A stretch of DNA of 64,000 nt from Microbispora rosea (lineage in GTDB: Bacteria; Actinomycetota; Actinomycetes; Streptosporangiales; Streptosporangiaceae). The stretch lies in assembly GCF_900156315.1 (NCBI RefSeq), contig NZ_FTNI01000035.1, positions 1-64,000 on the forward strand, read 5' to 3'. The notes below the pieces were generated by a model that saw nothing but the letters and a program-made list of their open reading frames with translations, was not told the DNA's origin and made no database searches. Made by a program: the position numbers and the translations under genes. Positions 51,298 through 58,758 of the stretch are shown in pieces; within the stretch, counting starts at the first letter, position 1; every line of letters begins with the position of its first letter.

Positions 51298-52089
51298 GGC
51301 GGCCAGGAACATGGGCACGGCGAGGAACAGCCTGCCCCGCCGCGCGCGGCCGAGCTGTTCCGCGATCCAGTCGTCGGCCTGCCGCCGGGTGACCGCGCCC
51401 GCCGCGTACGCCCCCTCGGCGAGGCCGGTGGCGATCGGCAGGAACGACCCGTCCGTGAAGACACCCGTACGGACCTCGGCGGTGACGTCCGCGAAGCCCG
51501 CGTCGAGCAGGAGGTTGCGGTGACGGCGGGCCGCGTGCGGGCTGGGCACGGCCTCCGCCCTCGCGTGCACCATGACCCGGGTGAGAGCGGGGTCGTCCGA
51601 GTCGATCACGAAGGTGTCCCAGTCCTGCCCCACCAGCACGATCCGCCCGCCCGGGGCGAGCACCCGCCATGCCTCGGCCGTCGCCCGCGCCGGATCATCC
51701 AGGGCGTGGTAGACCTTGTCGGCCCGATAACCGGTCAGTTCGCCGTCCCCGAACGGCAGGTCGCGGGCGTCGGCCCGGCGGAACTCCAGGCCCGGGTGCC
51801 GGGACCGGGCGACCTCGATCATCTGGGCGTCCACGTCCAGGCCGATCGGTTCCGCGCCCAGGGCGGCCATCTCCGCGACGGCCAGTCCGGCGCCGCAGCC
51901 GACGTCCACCACGCGGCTCCCGGCGGCCGGACCGAGAAGCTCGTAGGAGCGCGTACGCAGTGCCACCTGGCCGGGATGCCTGTCCACGCGGTCGAGAAGG
52001 GCGATGAGAGTGTGATTCGACGTGACTCCTCCGCTCCCTGAAGGGAGCGGCTTCTCGCTAGGCCGCTTCCGCAGCGTCGCGAAGGGCAA
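51283..52089 (-). CDS. SAM-dependent methyltransferase, 5' end altered by insertion element
   Basis: Methyltransferase with motif I VVDVGCGAGLAVAEMAALGA, PIGLDVDAQMIEVARSRHPG, and LAPGGRIVLVGQDWD, a UbiE-like enzyme of about 245 residues. The family-like part begins TSNHTLIALLDRVDRHPGQV, but no start codon precedes it within chromosomal sequence. The frame continues into the IS200/IS605-type element, where ATG 52089 adds about 22 residues encoded by the element end (MPFATLRKRPSEKP). GTG 51987 is the only internal alternative. The gene is thus either a chimera using an element-borne start or inactive. Confidence 0.75.
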   Translation of the reverse strand: MPFATLRKRPSEKPLPSGSGGVTSNHTLIALLDRVDRHPGQVALRTRSYELLGPAAGSRVVDVGCGAGLAVAEMAALGAEPIGLDVDAQMIEVARSRHPGLEFRRADARDLPFGDGELTGYRADKVYHALDDPARATAEAWRVLAPGGRIVLVGQDWDTFVIDSDDPALTRVMVHARAEAVPSPHAARRHRNLLLDAGFADVTAEVRTGVFTDGSFLPIATGLAEGAYAAGAVTRRQADDWIAEQLGRARRGRLFLAVPMFLAAARRP

Positions 52090-52200
52090 GCCCTGCCCTG
52101 AGAATGTTCTTGGCCGCGTTCACATCAGCGTGTGCGGCGTGCCCGCACGACACACACCGGAACTCGGCCCGGGTGAGGCGGTTGTCCGCAGCGCAGTGCC
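52020..52200 (-). ncRNA. Predicted omega/reRNA overlapping the 3' end of tnpB
   Basis: TnpB nucleases use a guide RNA made from the 3' part of tnpB and the element's right end, the guide being the flanking DNA. Here that RNA would end with sequence of the methyltransferase gene beyond about 52022. This is placed by family knowledge and position only; the exact ends are not visible. Confidence 0.3.
52031..52050 (-). repeat. Right-end subterminal hairpin of the element
   Basis: CCGCTCCCT (52031-52039) and AGGGAGCGG (52042-52050) form a near-perfect palindrome eight bases after the tnpB stop, typical of the hairpins recognised by IS200/IS605 transposases and usually at the end of the guide-RNA scaffold. 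Confidence 0.75.
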
Positions 52201-53248
52201 CGCACCGGGCACACGTGCGGGAAGTGTTGCGGGGCTCGACTGCGATCAGCTCACGACCAGCGCTTTCAGCCTTGTGCGCGAGGACCGTCAGGAACACCCC
52301 CCAACCCGCGTCGAGAATCGAACGGTTGAGCCCGCACTTCTGGGCGACGTTCCGGCCGGGGGCCTCGATCGTGCCGGACGCGCTGCGGGTCATGTTCGCG
52401 ATCCGCAGGTCCTCGTGCGCGATCACGTCGTAGGCGCGGACCAGGGCGAGGGCGGTCTTGTGCGCACCGTCCAAGCGCTGCCGCCGCACCTTGGCATGCA
52501 GGGCTGCGACCCGCGCGACCGCCTTACGGCGACGCTTGGACCCACGCTTCTTCCGGGCGAGATCCTGCTGTGCCGCCCTAAGACGATCAGCCGACGATTG
52601 CAGGTGACGCGGGTTGGCCAGGTGCTCCCCGTCGGAGGTGGTGACCAGCGAGGCCACACCCACGTCCAGACCGACGACCGCACTGGTCGCGGGCAGCGGT
52701 TCGGCGGGAACCTCATCGCACGACAACACCACGAACCAGCGGGAGCCCTCGCGCTTGACGCTGATCGTCTTGACCTGGCCGCGCACGGCCCGGTGCTGGT
52801 GCACGCGTACGTGCCCGACACCCTGGAGCCGCACGTAGGTGGCGGTGGGGTGTTCGGGCTGGGAGTCCCACCGGCAGCCGTCACCGTCCTTGGGCCAGGT
52901 CACCGTGTCGAACCAGCCGCGCCCCTTGAACCGGGGGAACCCCGGTGTGCGCCCGGCCTTGAGGCGGTCGAAGAAGGCGCGGAACGCCTTATCGAGGCGG
53001 CGCAGGGTGGCCTGCTGGGAGGAGAACGACCACCGGCCCTGACCACCGGGGTCATCGGCGCGGACGTGCTTCAACTCACCGGACTGATCGCCGTAGCGGA
53101 TGCTCACCCTGGCCTTGGCGTAGGCGGTGCGGCGGTGCTCAAGAGCGGCGTTGTAGAGCTGCCGGTGATCCTCCAAACAGGCCGACAGCGCGGCATCCTG
53201 CTTGGATGTGGGGCGGATCAGGAACTTGTACGACCTACGCAGGGCCAC
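52058..53248 (-). CDS. tnpB: TnpB RNA-guided endonuclease
   Basis: A 396-residue nuclease with the RuvC triad apparently intact: Asp in GLDVGVASLV (near 194), Glu in IAHEDLRIANM (near 277), Asp in HADVNAAKN (near 373). The zinc finger is CARCGHCAAD and CVSCGHAAHAD. The N-terminus ALRRSYKFLIRPTSKQDAAL and PRFKGRGWFD match the OrfB family. GTG 53248 overlaps the tnpA end by 14 bases; the frame open to 53317 belongs to tnpA coding sequence. It cuts DNA next to a TAM using the element-derived guide RNA, which favours retention of the element. Confidence 0.93.
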   Translation of the reverse strand: MALRRSYKFLIRPTSKQDAALSACLEDHRQLYNAALEHRRTAYAKARVSIRYGDQSGELKHVRADDPGGQGRWSFSSQQATLRRLDKAFRAFFDRLKAGRTPGFPRFKGRGWFDTVTWPKDGDGCRWDSQPEHPTATYVRLQGVGHVRVHQHRAVRGQVKTISVKREGSRWFVVLSCDEVPAEPLPATSAVVGLDVGVASLVTTSDGEHLANPRHLQSSADRLRAAQQDLARKKRGSKRRRKAVARVAALHAKVRRQRLDGAHKTALALVRAYDVIAHEDLRIANMTRSASGTIEAPGRNVAQKCGLNRSILDAGWGVFLTVLAHKAESAGRELIAVEPRNTSRTCARCGHCAADNRLTRAEFRCVSCGHAAHADVNAAKNILRAGLALRDAAEAA

Positions 53249-53658
53249 CCCCTGTGGGGGCGCGCTCGTACTGCGTCTCGATGTAACGCTGCACCATCTG
53301 GTCCGACACCACGCCAACGGTGGCCACGAAGTAGGGTCGCGGCCACAGCGTGGGCAACCGCGAGCGCAGGTGACCGAACTCGGCGCGCAGGTGGTGGGAG
53401 GTGAAGCCCCTGAACTGGTCGGCCACGTACGACGGTGAGTTCTTCGGGTGGGGCTTGACGAACAGATGCACCTGGTCGGGCATCACCTCAAGCGCCACGA
53501 TCTCCCTCCCCGTGTTCGCCGGCCTTGGCGCGGATCAGCTTCTCAAGGCGCGTCTTGACGCGACCGCCCAGAACCGGGCGGCGGTTCTTCGGGCACCACA
53601 CCACGTGGTATCCGAGGTCATACGCCACGCCGGGGGAGGTGCGCACCTGACGAGTCAC
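53235..53658 (-). pseudogene. tnpA: Frameshifted Y1 transposase TnpA with altered HUH motif
   Basis: Two frames make one 141-residue TnpA. From GTG 53658 the first reads VTRQVRTSPGVAYDLGYHVV then WCPKNRRPVLGG up to the stop at 53488. The second, from about 53505, reads EIVALEVMPDQVHLFVKPHP to YIETQYERA, which holds the Tyr region. One extra base in the G-rich run around 53500-53510 explains the break. The HUH motif, normally HVH, reads QVH. Both changes predict no transposase activity, although G-run slippage cannot be excluded. Confidence 0.85.
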
Positions 53659-53817
53659 ACGATCATCTTGACAGCGCCGTACATCTATGTTCCTGAGAAG
53701 GGAATCCGCGATAAGCCCAGAGAGAAAATCAGCCAGGGACGGCATCCCCCCATCGTCGGAAGACGACGGTCCCCTGCCGAGGTTCTGATGGAGGACAGCG
53801 TCGGACTTAATGTCGAC

Positions 53818-54267
53818 ATGAAGTCAAGCGCGACCATCGGCATCGGCGAGGCGGCCGCCCGGTTCGGCCTCGCGACGCACGTCCTGCGGCACTGGGAGTC
53901 GCTGGGGCTGCTGACGCCCGCCCGGGTCGCGGGCGACCGGCGCCGTTACGGCCCCGGCGACCTCTTCCGGGTGGCCGTGATCCTGCGGGCGAAGGAGGCC
54001 GGGCTCGGCCTCGACGAGATCCGCGAGATGATCGCCGCCCGCGCCGCGTCCGAGCGGCGGGAGATCCTCCGGCAGCGGCGGGCCGAGCTCCTGCGACGCA
54101 TAGAACAGGCCCGGGCGGCCCTGGAGGTGGTCGAGTGCGCACTGGGCTGCGACCACGACGACGTCACCGGCTGCGCGCACTTCCAGCAGGCCGTACTCGA
54201 ACGGATCGGCCTGCTGGCTCCCGCGCCGCCCGCCCCGGACGTCAGGGGTGGGCGCGCAGGGCGGTGA
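53818..54267 (+). CDS. MerR-family regulator
   Basis: A 149-residue regulator: MKSSATIGIGEAAARFGLAT, HVLRHWESLGLLTPARVAGD, RRYGPGDLFRVAVILRAKEA, then a coiled coil and a C-terminal part with CALGCDHDDVTGCAHF, in which three Cys and two His could bind metal or thiol-reactive ligands. ATG 53818 has no Shine-Dalgarno sequence but TAATGT lies at 53808-53813, which fits a leaderless transcript; ATG 53788 (MEDSVGLNVD) is the alternative. It overlaps the convergent MerR gene by 26 bases and lies right after the mobile element. Confidence 0.9.
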   Translation: MKSSATIGIGEAAARFGLATHVLRHWESLGLLTPARVAGDRRRYGPGDLFRVAVILRAKEAGLGLDEIREMIAARAASERREILRQRRAELLRRIEQARAALEVVECALGCDHDDVTGCAHFQQAVLERIGLLAPAPPAPDVRGGRAGR

Positions 54268-55147
54268 GGAGCCAGGCGAAGTCGTCCGCGTGGGACGGTT
54301 TCGGCTCCCGGCCGTTGATCACGGCCATGAGGTGCCGATAGCGCTCGGCCTCGGCGAACAGCCCCGCCTCCAGACGCTGCACGACGGCCGCCCGGCCGTC
54401 GGCGTCCATGCCGCCGAGCAGGCGGCCGACGACCTCGACGGCCTCAGGCGAGTCGGGGCGCACCCCGTTCTCCCGCGCCTCACCCACCTGCCAGGCGACC
54501 TTCTTCGCGAACCACATGAAGCCTCCCGGCCCCTGCTCCCCGCGGTTGCGCGCGTTGTGCTGCACCATGTCGCGCATCCGCCGCCGGAAGCCGGGATCCT
54601 GCACGAGCTCGGCGAGCTCCACCCAGGCGTCCACCTGCTCGGGCGTGGGGTCGTCGGGCAGGCCGATCTCGGTGTGCCGCAGCCGGTTCCTGAGCTCCGG
54701 GTCGGCGTCCAGGCCGCCGAAGACCTCGTCCACGAAGTTCTCGATGATGCGCCGCCGCTCCTCGGCGGACAGCCGTGCCAGCTCGTTCAACAGCTTCGTC
54801 TCCTCCGTGCCGGACCGCCGCCTCGCGACGGTGCTGAGCACCGCGCGCCTGAGCCGCAGGGTGCGGATCTGCGCGTCCAGTGCGTCCACATGGACGGCGG
54901 CGACGTCGGCCAGGGTGACCTTCCGCTCCAGCACCCGCCGTACGTCGTCCAGGCCGAGACCGAGATCCCGCAGCGTCCTGATGAGCTCCAGCCGGGCCAC
55001 GGCGCCGGCGTCGTAGAGCCGGTAGCCTCCCTCGCTCCGCTCCGCAGGCGGCAGCGCGCCGACGTCCGACCAGTATCGGATCGTGCGCACCGGCATCCCG
55101 GTGCGGCGGGAGAGCCATCCGATGGTGAACAGCCCCTCGTCGTCCAT
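54242..55147 (-). CDS. MerR-family regulator with TipA-S-like C-terminal domain
   Basis: A 301-residue regulator with MerR HTH (LFTIGWLSRRTGMPVRTIRY, WSDVGALPPAERSEGGYRLY), a dimerisation coiled coil at about 75-120 and a long helical C-terminal domain from about 125 (LSAEERRRIIENFVDEVFGG, RRMRDMVQHNARNRGEQGPG), as in drug- or small-molecule-binding MerR proteins. ATG 55147 lies seven bases after the -10 of a canonical 19-bp-spacer promoter, so translation is probably leaderless and autoregulated. Confidence 0.92.
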   Translation of the reverse strand: MDDEGLFTIGWLSRRTGMPVRTIRYWSDVGALPPAERSEGGYRLYDAGAVARLELIRTLRDLGLGLDDVRRVLERKVTLADVAAVHVDALDAQIRTLRLRRAVLSTVARRRSGTEETKLLNELARLSAEERRRIIENFVDEVFGGLDADPELRNRLRHTEIGLPDDPTPEQVDAWVELAELVQDPGFRRRMRDMVQHNARNRGEQGPGGFMWFAKKVAWQVGEARENGVRPDSPEAVEVVGRLLGGMDADGRAAVVQRLEAGLFAEAERYRHLMAVINGREPKPSHADDFAWLLTALRAHP

Positions 55148-55154
55148 GACTCCG

Positions 55155-55185
55155 AGTCTGGTCTCTCCACCGGGTGGAGACTCAA
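55155..55185 (-). promoter_or_regulatory. MerR-type promoter with 19-bp spacer and operator dyad
   Basis: On the minus strand TTGAGT (55185-55180) and CAGACT (55160-55155) are 19 bases apart. The spacer holds TCTCCACC (complement of 55173-55180) and GGTGGAGA (complement of 55164-55171) around one base. The over-long spacer with a central dyad is the hallmark of promoters activated by MerR twisting. Confidence 0.85.
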
Positions 55186-55263
55186 GGGCCGGTTTTCACC
55201 GCTATGCCGTGCGCCAGGGAGTCTCTAAGGTGGGCATTGATCACGTGACGGCAGGAGGACCGG

Positions 55264-56085
55264 ATGAGCGACGGCTTCGTGGACGGCCCTGGCGAGGAGC
55301 ACCGTCCCAAGCTCGACACGAGCGTGCCGCACTCGGCACGCATCTGGAACTACTTCCTGGGCGGCAAGGACCACTTCACCGTCGACCGCGAACTCGGCGA
55401 GCAGATCCGGCAGGCGTACCCCGGCATCGTCGACATCGCCCGGCAGTCGCGGGGCTTCCTCGGCCGGGCCGTACGGCACCTGGCGGGCGAGGTGGGCATC
55501 CGGCAGTTCCTCGACATCGGCACCGGCCTGCCGACCGCCGACAACACCCACCAGGTGGCGCAGCGGGTGGCGCCGGAGTCCCGCGTCGTGTACGTGGACA
55601 ACGACCCCCTCGTGCTGGTGCACGCGAACGCCCTGCTGACCAGCAGCCCGCCCGGCGTGACCGACTACATCGAGGCCGACGTACGCGCTCCCGACGAGAT
55701 CTTGAGCGCCGCGTCGAAGACGCTCGACTTCCGCGAGCCGGTGGCCCTCATGCTGCTGGGGATCATGGGCCAGGTGCTCGACGACGAGGAGGCGTACGCG
55801 ATCGTGCGCCGGCTCATGGACGCCCTGCCGTCCGGCAGCCACCTGGTCTTCGAGGACGGCACGAAGGTCGTCCTGCCCGAGGCGGCCGACGAGGCGGAGC
55901 GCATCCGCGCCGAAGGCGGCGACCCCTACCGGTTGCGGACGCCCGAGCAGTTCGCGCGCTTCTTCGACGGCCTCACCCTGCTGGAACCGGGGGTGGTGTC
56001 GGTGTCGCGGTGGCGGCCCGACCCCACCCAGCTCGGGGAGGCGTCCGAGGTCGACGCGCTGTGCGGGGTCGCCCGCAAGGACTGA
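55264..56085 (+). CDS. SAM-dependent methyltransferase, SAV2177/DUF574 family
   Basis: A 273-residue protein of the large actinomycete DUF574 family: TSVPHSARIWNYFLGGKDHF, DRELGEQIRQAYPGIVDIAR, then the SAM site FLDIGTGLPTADNTHQVAQR and YVDNDPLVLVHANALL. The family is typical of Streptomyces and relatives and its substrates are unknown. AGGAGGA lies before ATG 55264. It is divergent from the TipA-like MerR gene and could be under its control. Confidence 0.95.
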   Translation: MSDGFVDGPGEEHRPKLDTSVPHSARIWNYFLGGKDHFTVDRELGEQIRQAYPGIVDIARQSRGFLGRAVRHLAGEVGIRQFLDIGTGLPTADNTHQVAQRVAPESRVVYVDNDPLVLVHANALLTSSPPGVTDYIEADVRAPDEILSAASKTLDFREPVALMLLGIMGQVLDDEEAYAIVRRLMDALPSGSHLVFEDGTKVVLPEAADEAERIRAEGGDPYRLRTPEQFARFFDGLTLLEPGVVSVSRWRPDPTQLGEASEVDALCGVARKD

Positions 56086-56160
56086 CCCGCCCCTGCGTCC
56101 CGCCCCGGCGTCGCCACCTGTTTCCATGGGTAGGGGTTCCAGGATGGGGACGGGAGGCGC

Positions 56161-56598
56161 ATGGCCGAGATCAACGCGCTGCTCGACGCGATCACGGACG
56201 CGATCAGCTCTCACGACGAGGAGCGACTGCTCCGCTGCCTCGCCCCGGGGGCCGTGGTCGTCACGCCTGCGGGGGTGCTGGAGGGTCACGAGCAGATCGG
56301 CTGGTACTTCCGGCAGCTTTTCTCGGCGTTTCCCGACCTGCACAACGAGATCACCACCCGGGCCGTCCTCGACGACAGCGTCGTCACGGAGTTCACGTTC
56401 AGCGGCACCCACACCGGAGTGCTGCTGCTGCCGGGCGGCATGGAGATCATGGGCACTGGCCGCCGCGTGGTCTTCCCCGCGGCGGTCTCCTACACGATGG
56501 GCGACGACGGCGTGTTCGCCAGCGGGCGGTTCTACTACGACCAGGTGGCGTTCTACCGCCAGACGGGCTGCCACCTGCGTCTGCGCAGGACCGTCTGA
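56161..56598 (+). CDS. SnoaL-like / NTF2-fold protein
   Basis: A 145-residue cone-shaped-barrel protein: NALLDAITDAISSHDEERLL, GHEQIGWYFRQLFSAFPDLH (the SnoaL ester-cyclase pattern) and DDSVVTEFTFSGTHTGVLLL. Many members bind or isomerise small polyketide-like molecules; nothing here fixes a substrate. A LysR gene follows 17 bases downstream on the same strand. Confidence 0.88.
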   Translation: MAEINALLDAITDAISSHDEERLLRCLAPGAVVVTPAGVLEGHEQIGWYFRQLFSAFPDLHNEITTRAVLDDSVVTEFTFSGTHTGVLLLPGGMEIMGTGRRVVFPAAVSYTMGDDGVFASGRFYYDQVAFYRQTGCHLRLRRTV

Positions 56599-56615
56599 TC
56601 TCCCCATACTGGAGC

Positions 56616-57512
56616 GTGGACTCCGGCCCGCCGCTGCGCGACATCGGCTGCTTTACCCTCGTCGCCCGGCACCTCAGCTTCTCCCGCGCCGCCGCCGAAC
56701 TGGGCGTCTCCCAGCCCGCCGCGAGCCAGGCCGTCGGCCGTCTCGAGCGCACGCTCGGGGTCCGCCTGTTCGAGCGGACCAGCAGGGAGGTCCACCTGTC
56801 GCCGGCCGGCAAGGCACTGCTGCCGTACGCCGAGGCGCTGCTGGAGTCGGCGGCCGCCTTCTCGGCGGAGGCGAGGCGGCTCGCCGCGCCGGAGGGCGCC
56901 GGTGTCCGCCTGGCCTATCCCCCGCCGGTCGGCGGCCTCGCGGCGCGGATCGCCCGCCGGATGGCACGCCTCGATCCCCCGGCCGAAGTGGAGCTGTGCC
57001 CGGCCGGCCGGGCCGCCGCCCTCGCCGCCCTCGCCGCCGGCGAGGTCACCGCGGCCGTCCTCGCCGCTCCCTTCCCGAGAGAGCTGACCACCGCCGCCCG
57101 TTTCCACGTGCCCGTCGGGCATCTGGCCGTGCCGGCCGGGGACCCGCTCGCCGGACTGCCCCGCGTGCAGCCCGAACGGCTCGCGCGGCACCGCGTCCTG
57201 CTGCCTCGGGAACGTCCGCCCGGCGGGATGTGGGCGCGGCTCGCCGCCCGCGTCGGGCCGCACCGGCAGCACGTCGTGGCCGACGAGATCGACGACTTCG
57301 CCGCGGCGCTCGATCTGGTCGCGGCCGGCGTCGGCCTGCTGCCCACCCCCTCCCTGGTCGTGACGTCCGTCCGCAGGGACGACGTCGCCTTCGTCCCGCT
57401 GGACGCGGGCGACCTTCGCCTGACGTACGCGCTCGCGTGGCGGGGTGAACGGCTGTCGGCCGGGCTGATGGCACTCGTGCGTACGGCGCAGGAGTGCCTC
57501 TGGACGAGGTAG
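56616..57512 (+). CDS. LysR-family transcriptional regulator
   Basis: A 298-residue LysR protein with HTH LRDIGCFTLVARHLSFSRAA, AELGVSQPAASQAVGRLERT, RLFERTSREVHLSPAGKALL. The effector domain follows from about 90 (AGVRLAYPPPVGGLAARIAR, AVPAGDPLAGLPRVQPERLA, LDLVAAGVGLLPTPSLVV). GTG 56616 is the start expected from family alignment; the same frame extends far upstream as a shadow. It probably controls the SnoaL-like gene just upstream or genes elsewhere, because no divergent partner is present. Confidence 0.92.
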   Translation: MDSGPPLRDIGCFTLVARHLSFSRAAAELGVSQPAASQAVGRLERTLGVRLFERTSREVHLSPAGKALLPYAEALLESAAAFSAEARRLAAPEGAGVRLAYPPPVGGLAARIARRMARLDPPAEVELCPAGRAAALAALAAGEVTAAVLAAPFPRELTTAARFHVPVGHLAVPAGDPLAGLPRVQPERLARHRVLLPRERPPGGMWARLAARVGPHRQHVVADEIDDFAAALDLVAAGVGLLPTPSLVVTSVRRDDVAFVPLDAGDLRLTYALAWRGERLSAGLMALVRTAQECLWTR

Positions 57513-58084
57513 CGCCCAGGGGTTCCCGGCGCTGACGCCAGAGCACTGATGCGAGAAAGTTTCACGCAGCCTCCCGTGGCGGGACCGTCCGCGACCCCGG
57601 AGAACCGGCAGGTGACCGGGCCGGCGTCGTGAATTCACCAACATCGTGTCGCCGCTTCCTGACAGAGAATTACTTGAAGACTTGACCAGCGACACCGACA
57701 TCAGCATTCTTGGGGCTAGCCGCCCCGCGCATATTCACCGCTGAATAAGCGAGGCGCGGCCACGTGGTTCACCGACGAACCGCCGAAGCCGTCAGCGACG
57801 ATGCTGCTTATTTGGGCTTTGACCAGCGGATCTGGGTCTTTTGCTCGCACAACCGCGCGGCTTCGCACCGCCGGACGCCCAATCCGCCGACAATGTGAGC
57901 CACGGAACGCAGGAGATGACGGCCGATTTACTTCGCCATGACTACGAATAGGCGATGGCCGGAGTTTCCCGTTTCCCTTCCGCCGGATCTCAGCTTTTCC
58001 GGCGCGTTCCCATCGGCCTGCCCGGATCGTGTCCGCGCGCATGCGACGCGGCCCATCCGGCAGGCACGACAAGAAGGTGATCAC
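57513..58084. other. 572-base lower-GC gap without a supported gene
   Basis: Base composition drops visibly between 57640 and 57960 compared with flanking genes. On the minus strand a 40-codon stretch ending at 57716 (KDPDPLVKAQISSIVADGFG, then VNHVAAPRLFSGEYA) looks protein-like but has no start or RBS. A hairpin GGTTC/GAACC lies near 57770. I see no RNA gene. It may be a relic of an acquired gene. Confidence 0.4.
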
Positions 58085-58528
58085 ATGAAAACGGACCAGA
58101 TCAGGGGACCAGTCCTCTCGCTTTTCCGCATCGTCACGGGACTGCTGTTCGTCTGCCACGGCGTGGCGACGATCTTCGGCGTGCTGGGCGGCAACCGCGG
58201 CACCGGCCACGCCCTGGCGATCGGCACGTGGCCGGGCTGGTGGGCGGCGGCCATCCAGCTGGTGTTCGGGACGCTCGTCCTCGTCGGGCTGCTCACCCGC
58301 GTAAGCGCGCTGCTGTGCTCCGGCTCGATGGCGTACGCGTATTTCACCGTGCACATGCCGCAGGGCCTGTTCCCGATCCAGAACGGCGGCGAGGCGGCGG
58401 CGATGTTCTGCTGGTCGTTCTTCCTCGTCGCGGTCTTCGGGCCCGGCGCCTGGGCGCTGGACACGCTGATCCACCGGATGCGGCACCAGGAGGTCGAGAC
58501 GTACGCGCCCGCGCCGGTGCAGGCGTGA
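58085..58528 (+). CDS. DoxX-family membrane protein
   Basis: A 147-residue protein with four predicted helices: VLSLFRIVTGLLFVCHGVAT, WAAAIQLVFGTLVLVGLLTR, SALLCSGSMAYAYFTVHMPQ and AAMFCWSFFLVAVFG. These are typical of DoxX/SURF4-like proteins, which in actinomycetes are linked to redox homeostasis. AAGGTG lies before ATG 58085; the preceding 49 in-frame codons are not family-like. A strong terminator follows. Confidence 0.92.
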   Translation: MKTDQIRGPVLSLFRIVTGLLFVCHGVATIFGVLGGNRGTGHALAIGTWPGWWAAAIQLVFGTLVLVGLLTRVSALLCSGSMAYAYFTVHMPQGLFPIQNGGEAAAMFCWSFFLVAVFGPGAWALDTLIHRMRHQEVETYAPAPVQA

Positions 58529-58596
58529 CCACATCGCGCCACCGCCCGTAGGGCGAAGTCGAGCGCCGGGCCCGGAGCGGCCCGCGCGCGCGGCGC

Positions 58597-58633
58597 CTCG
58601 CGGCCGGACGTCACCCGGGCGTCCGGCCGCGAG
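58597..58633 (+). terminator. Terminator after doxX-like gene
   Basis: CTCGCGGCCGGACG (58597-58610) and CGTCCGGCCGCGAG (58620-58633) are perfect complements around a nine-base loop, 69 bases after the stop. Confidence 0.8.
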
Positions 58634-58758
58634 TCCGGCGGGCCGCCCTCCCCGGCCCGTTCCCTTCTGCGGCCGCCACCGCGGCATCCCATCCAGAGGC
58701 CGGATGCGTGAACCTGATCGGCCCCTCGTCCGACTGTGCAATAAGACGGGAGGACGAG

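Larger units (their letters stand above)
52022..53700 (-). mobile_element. IS200/IS605-family element (tnpA-tnpB)
   Basis: The element comprises a TnpB gene, a frameshifted Y1-type TnpA gene upstream and overlapping it, and a subterminal hairpin after tnpB. The right boundary is near 52022, where methyltransferase sequence resumes. The left boundary is uncertain (about 53660-53760). Such elements insert without target duplication, so none is expected. Confidence 0.8.

Noticed and set aside
55083-57512. 809-residue open frame ending in the LysR gene
   Set aside because: Only the last 298 codons encode the LysR protein; the rest is a shadow of the DUF574 and SnoaL-like genes.
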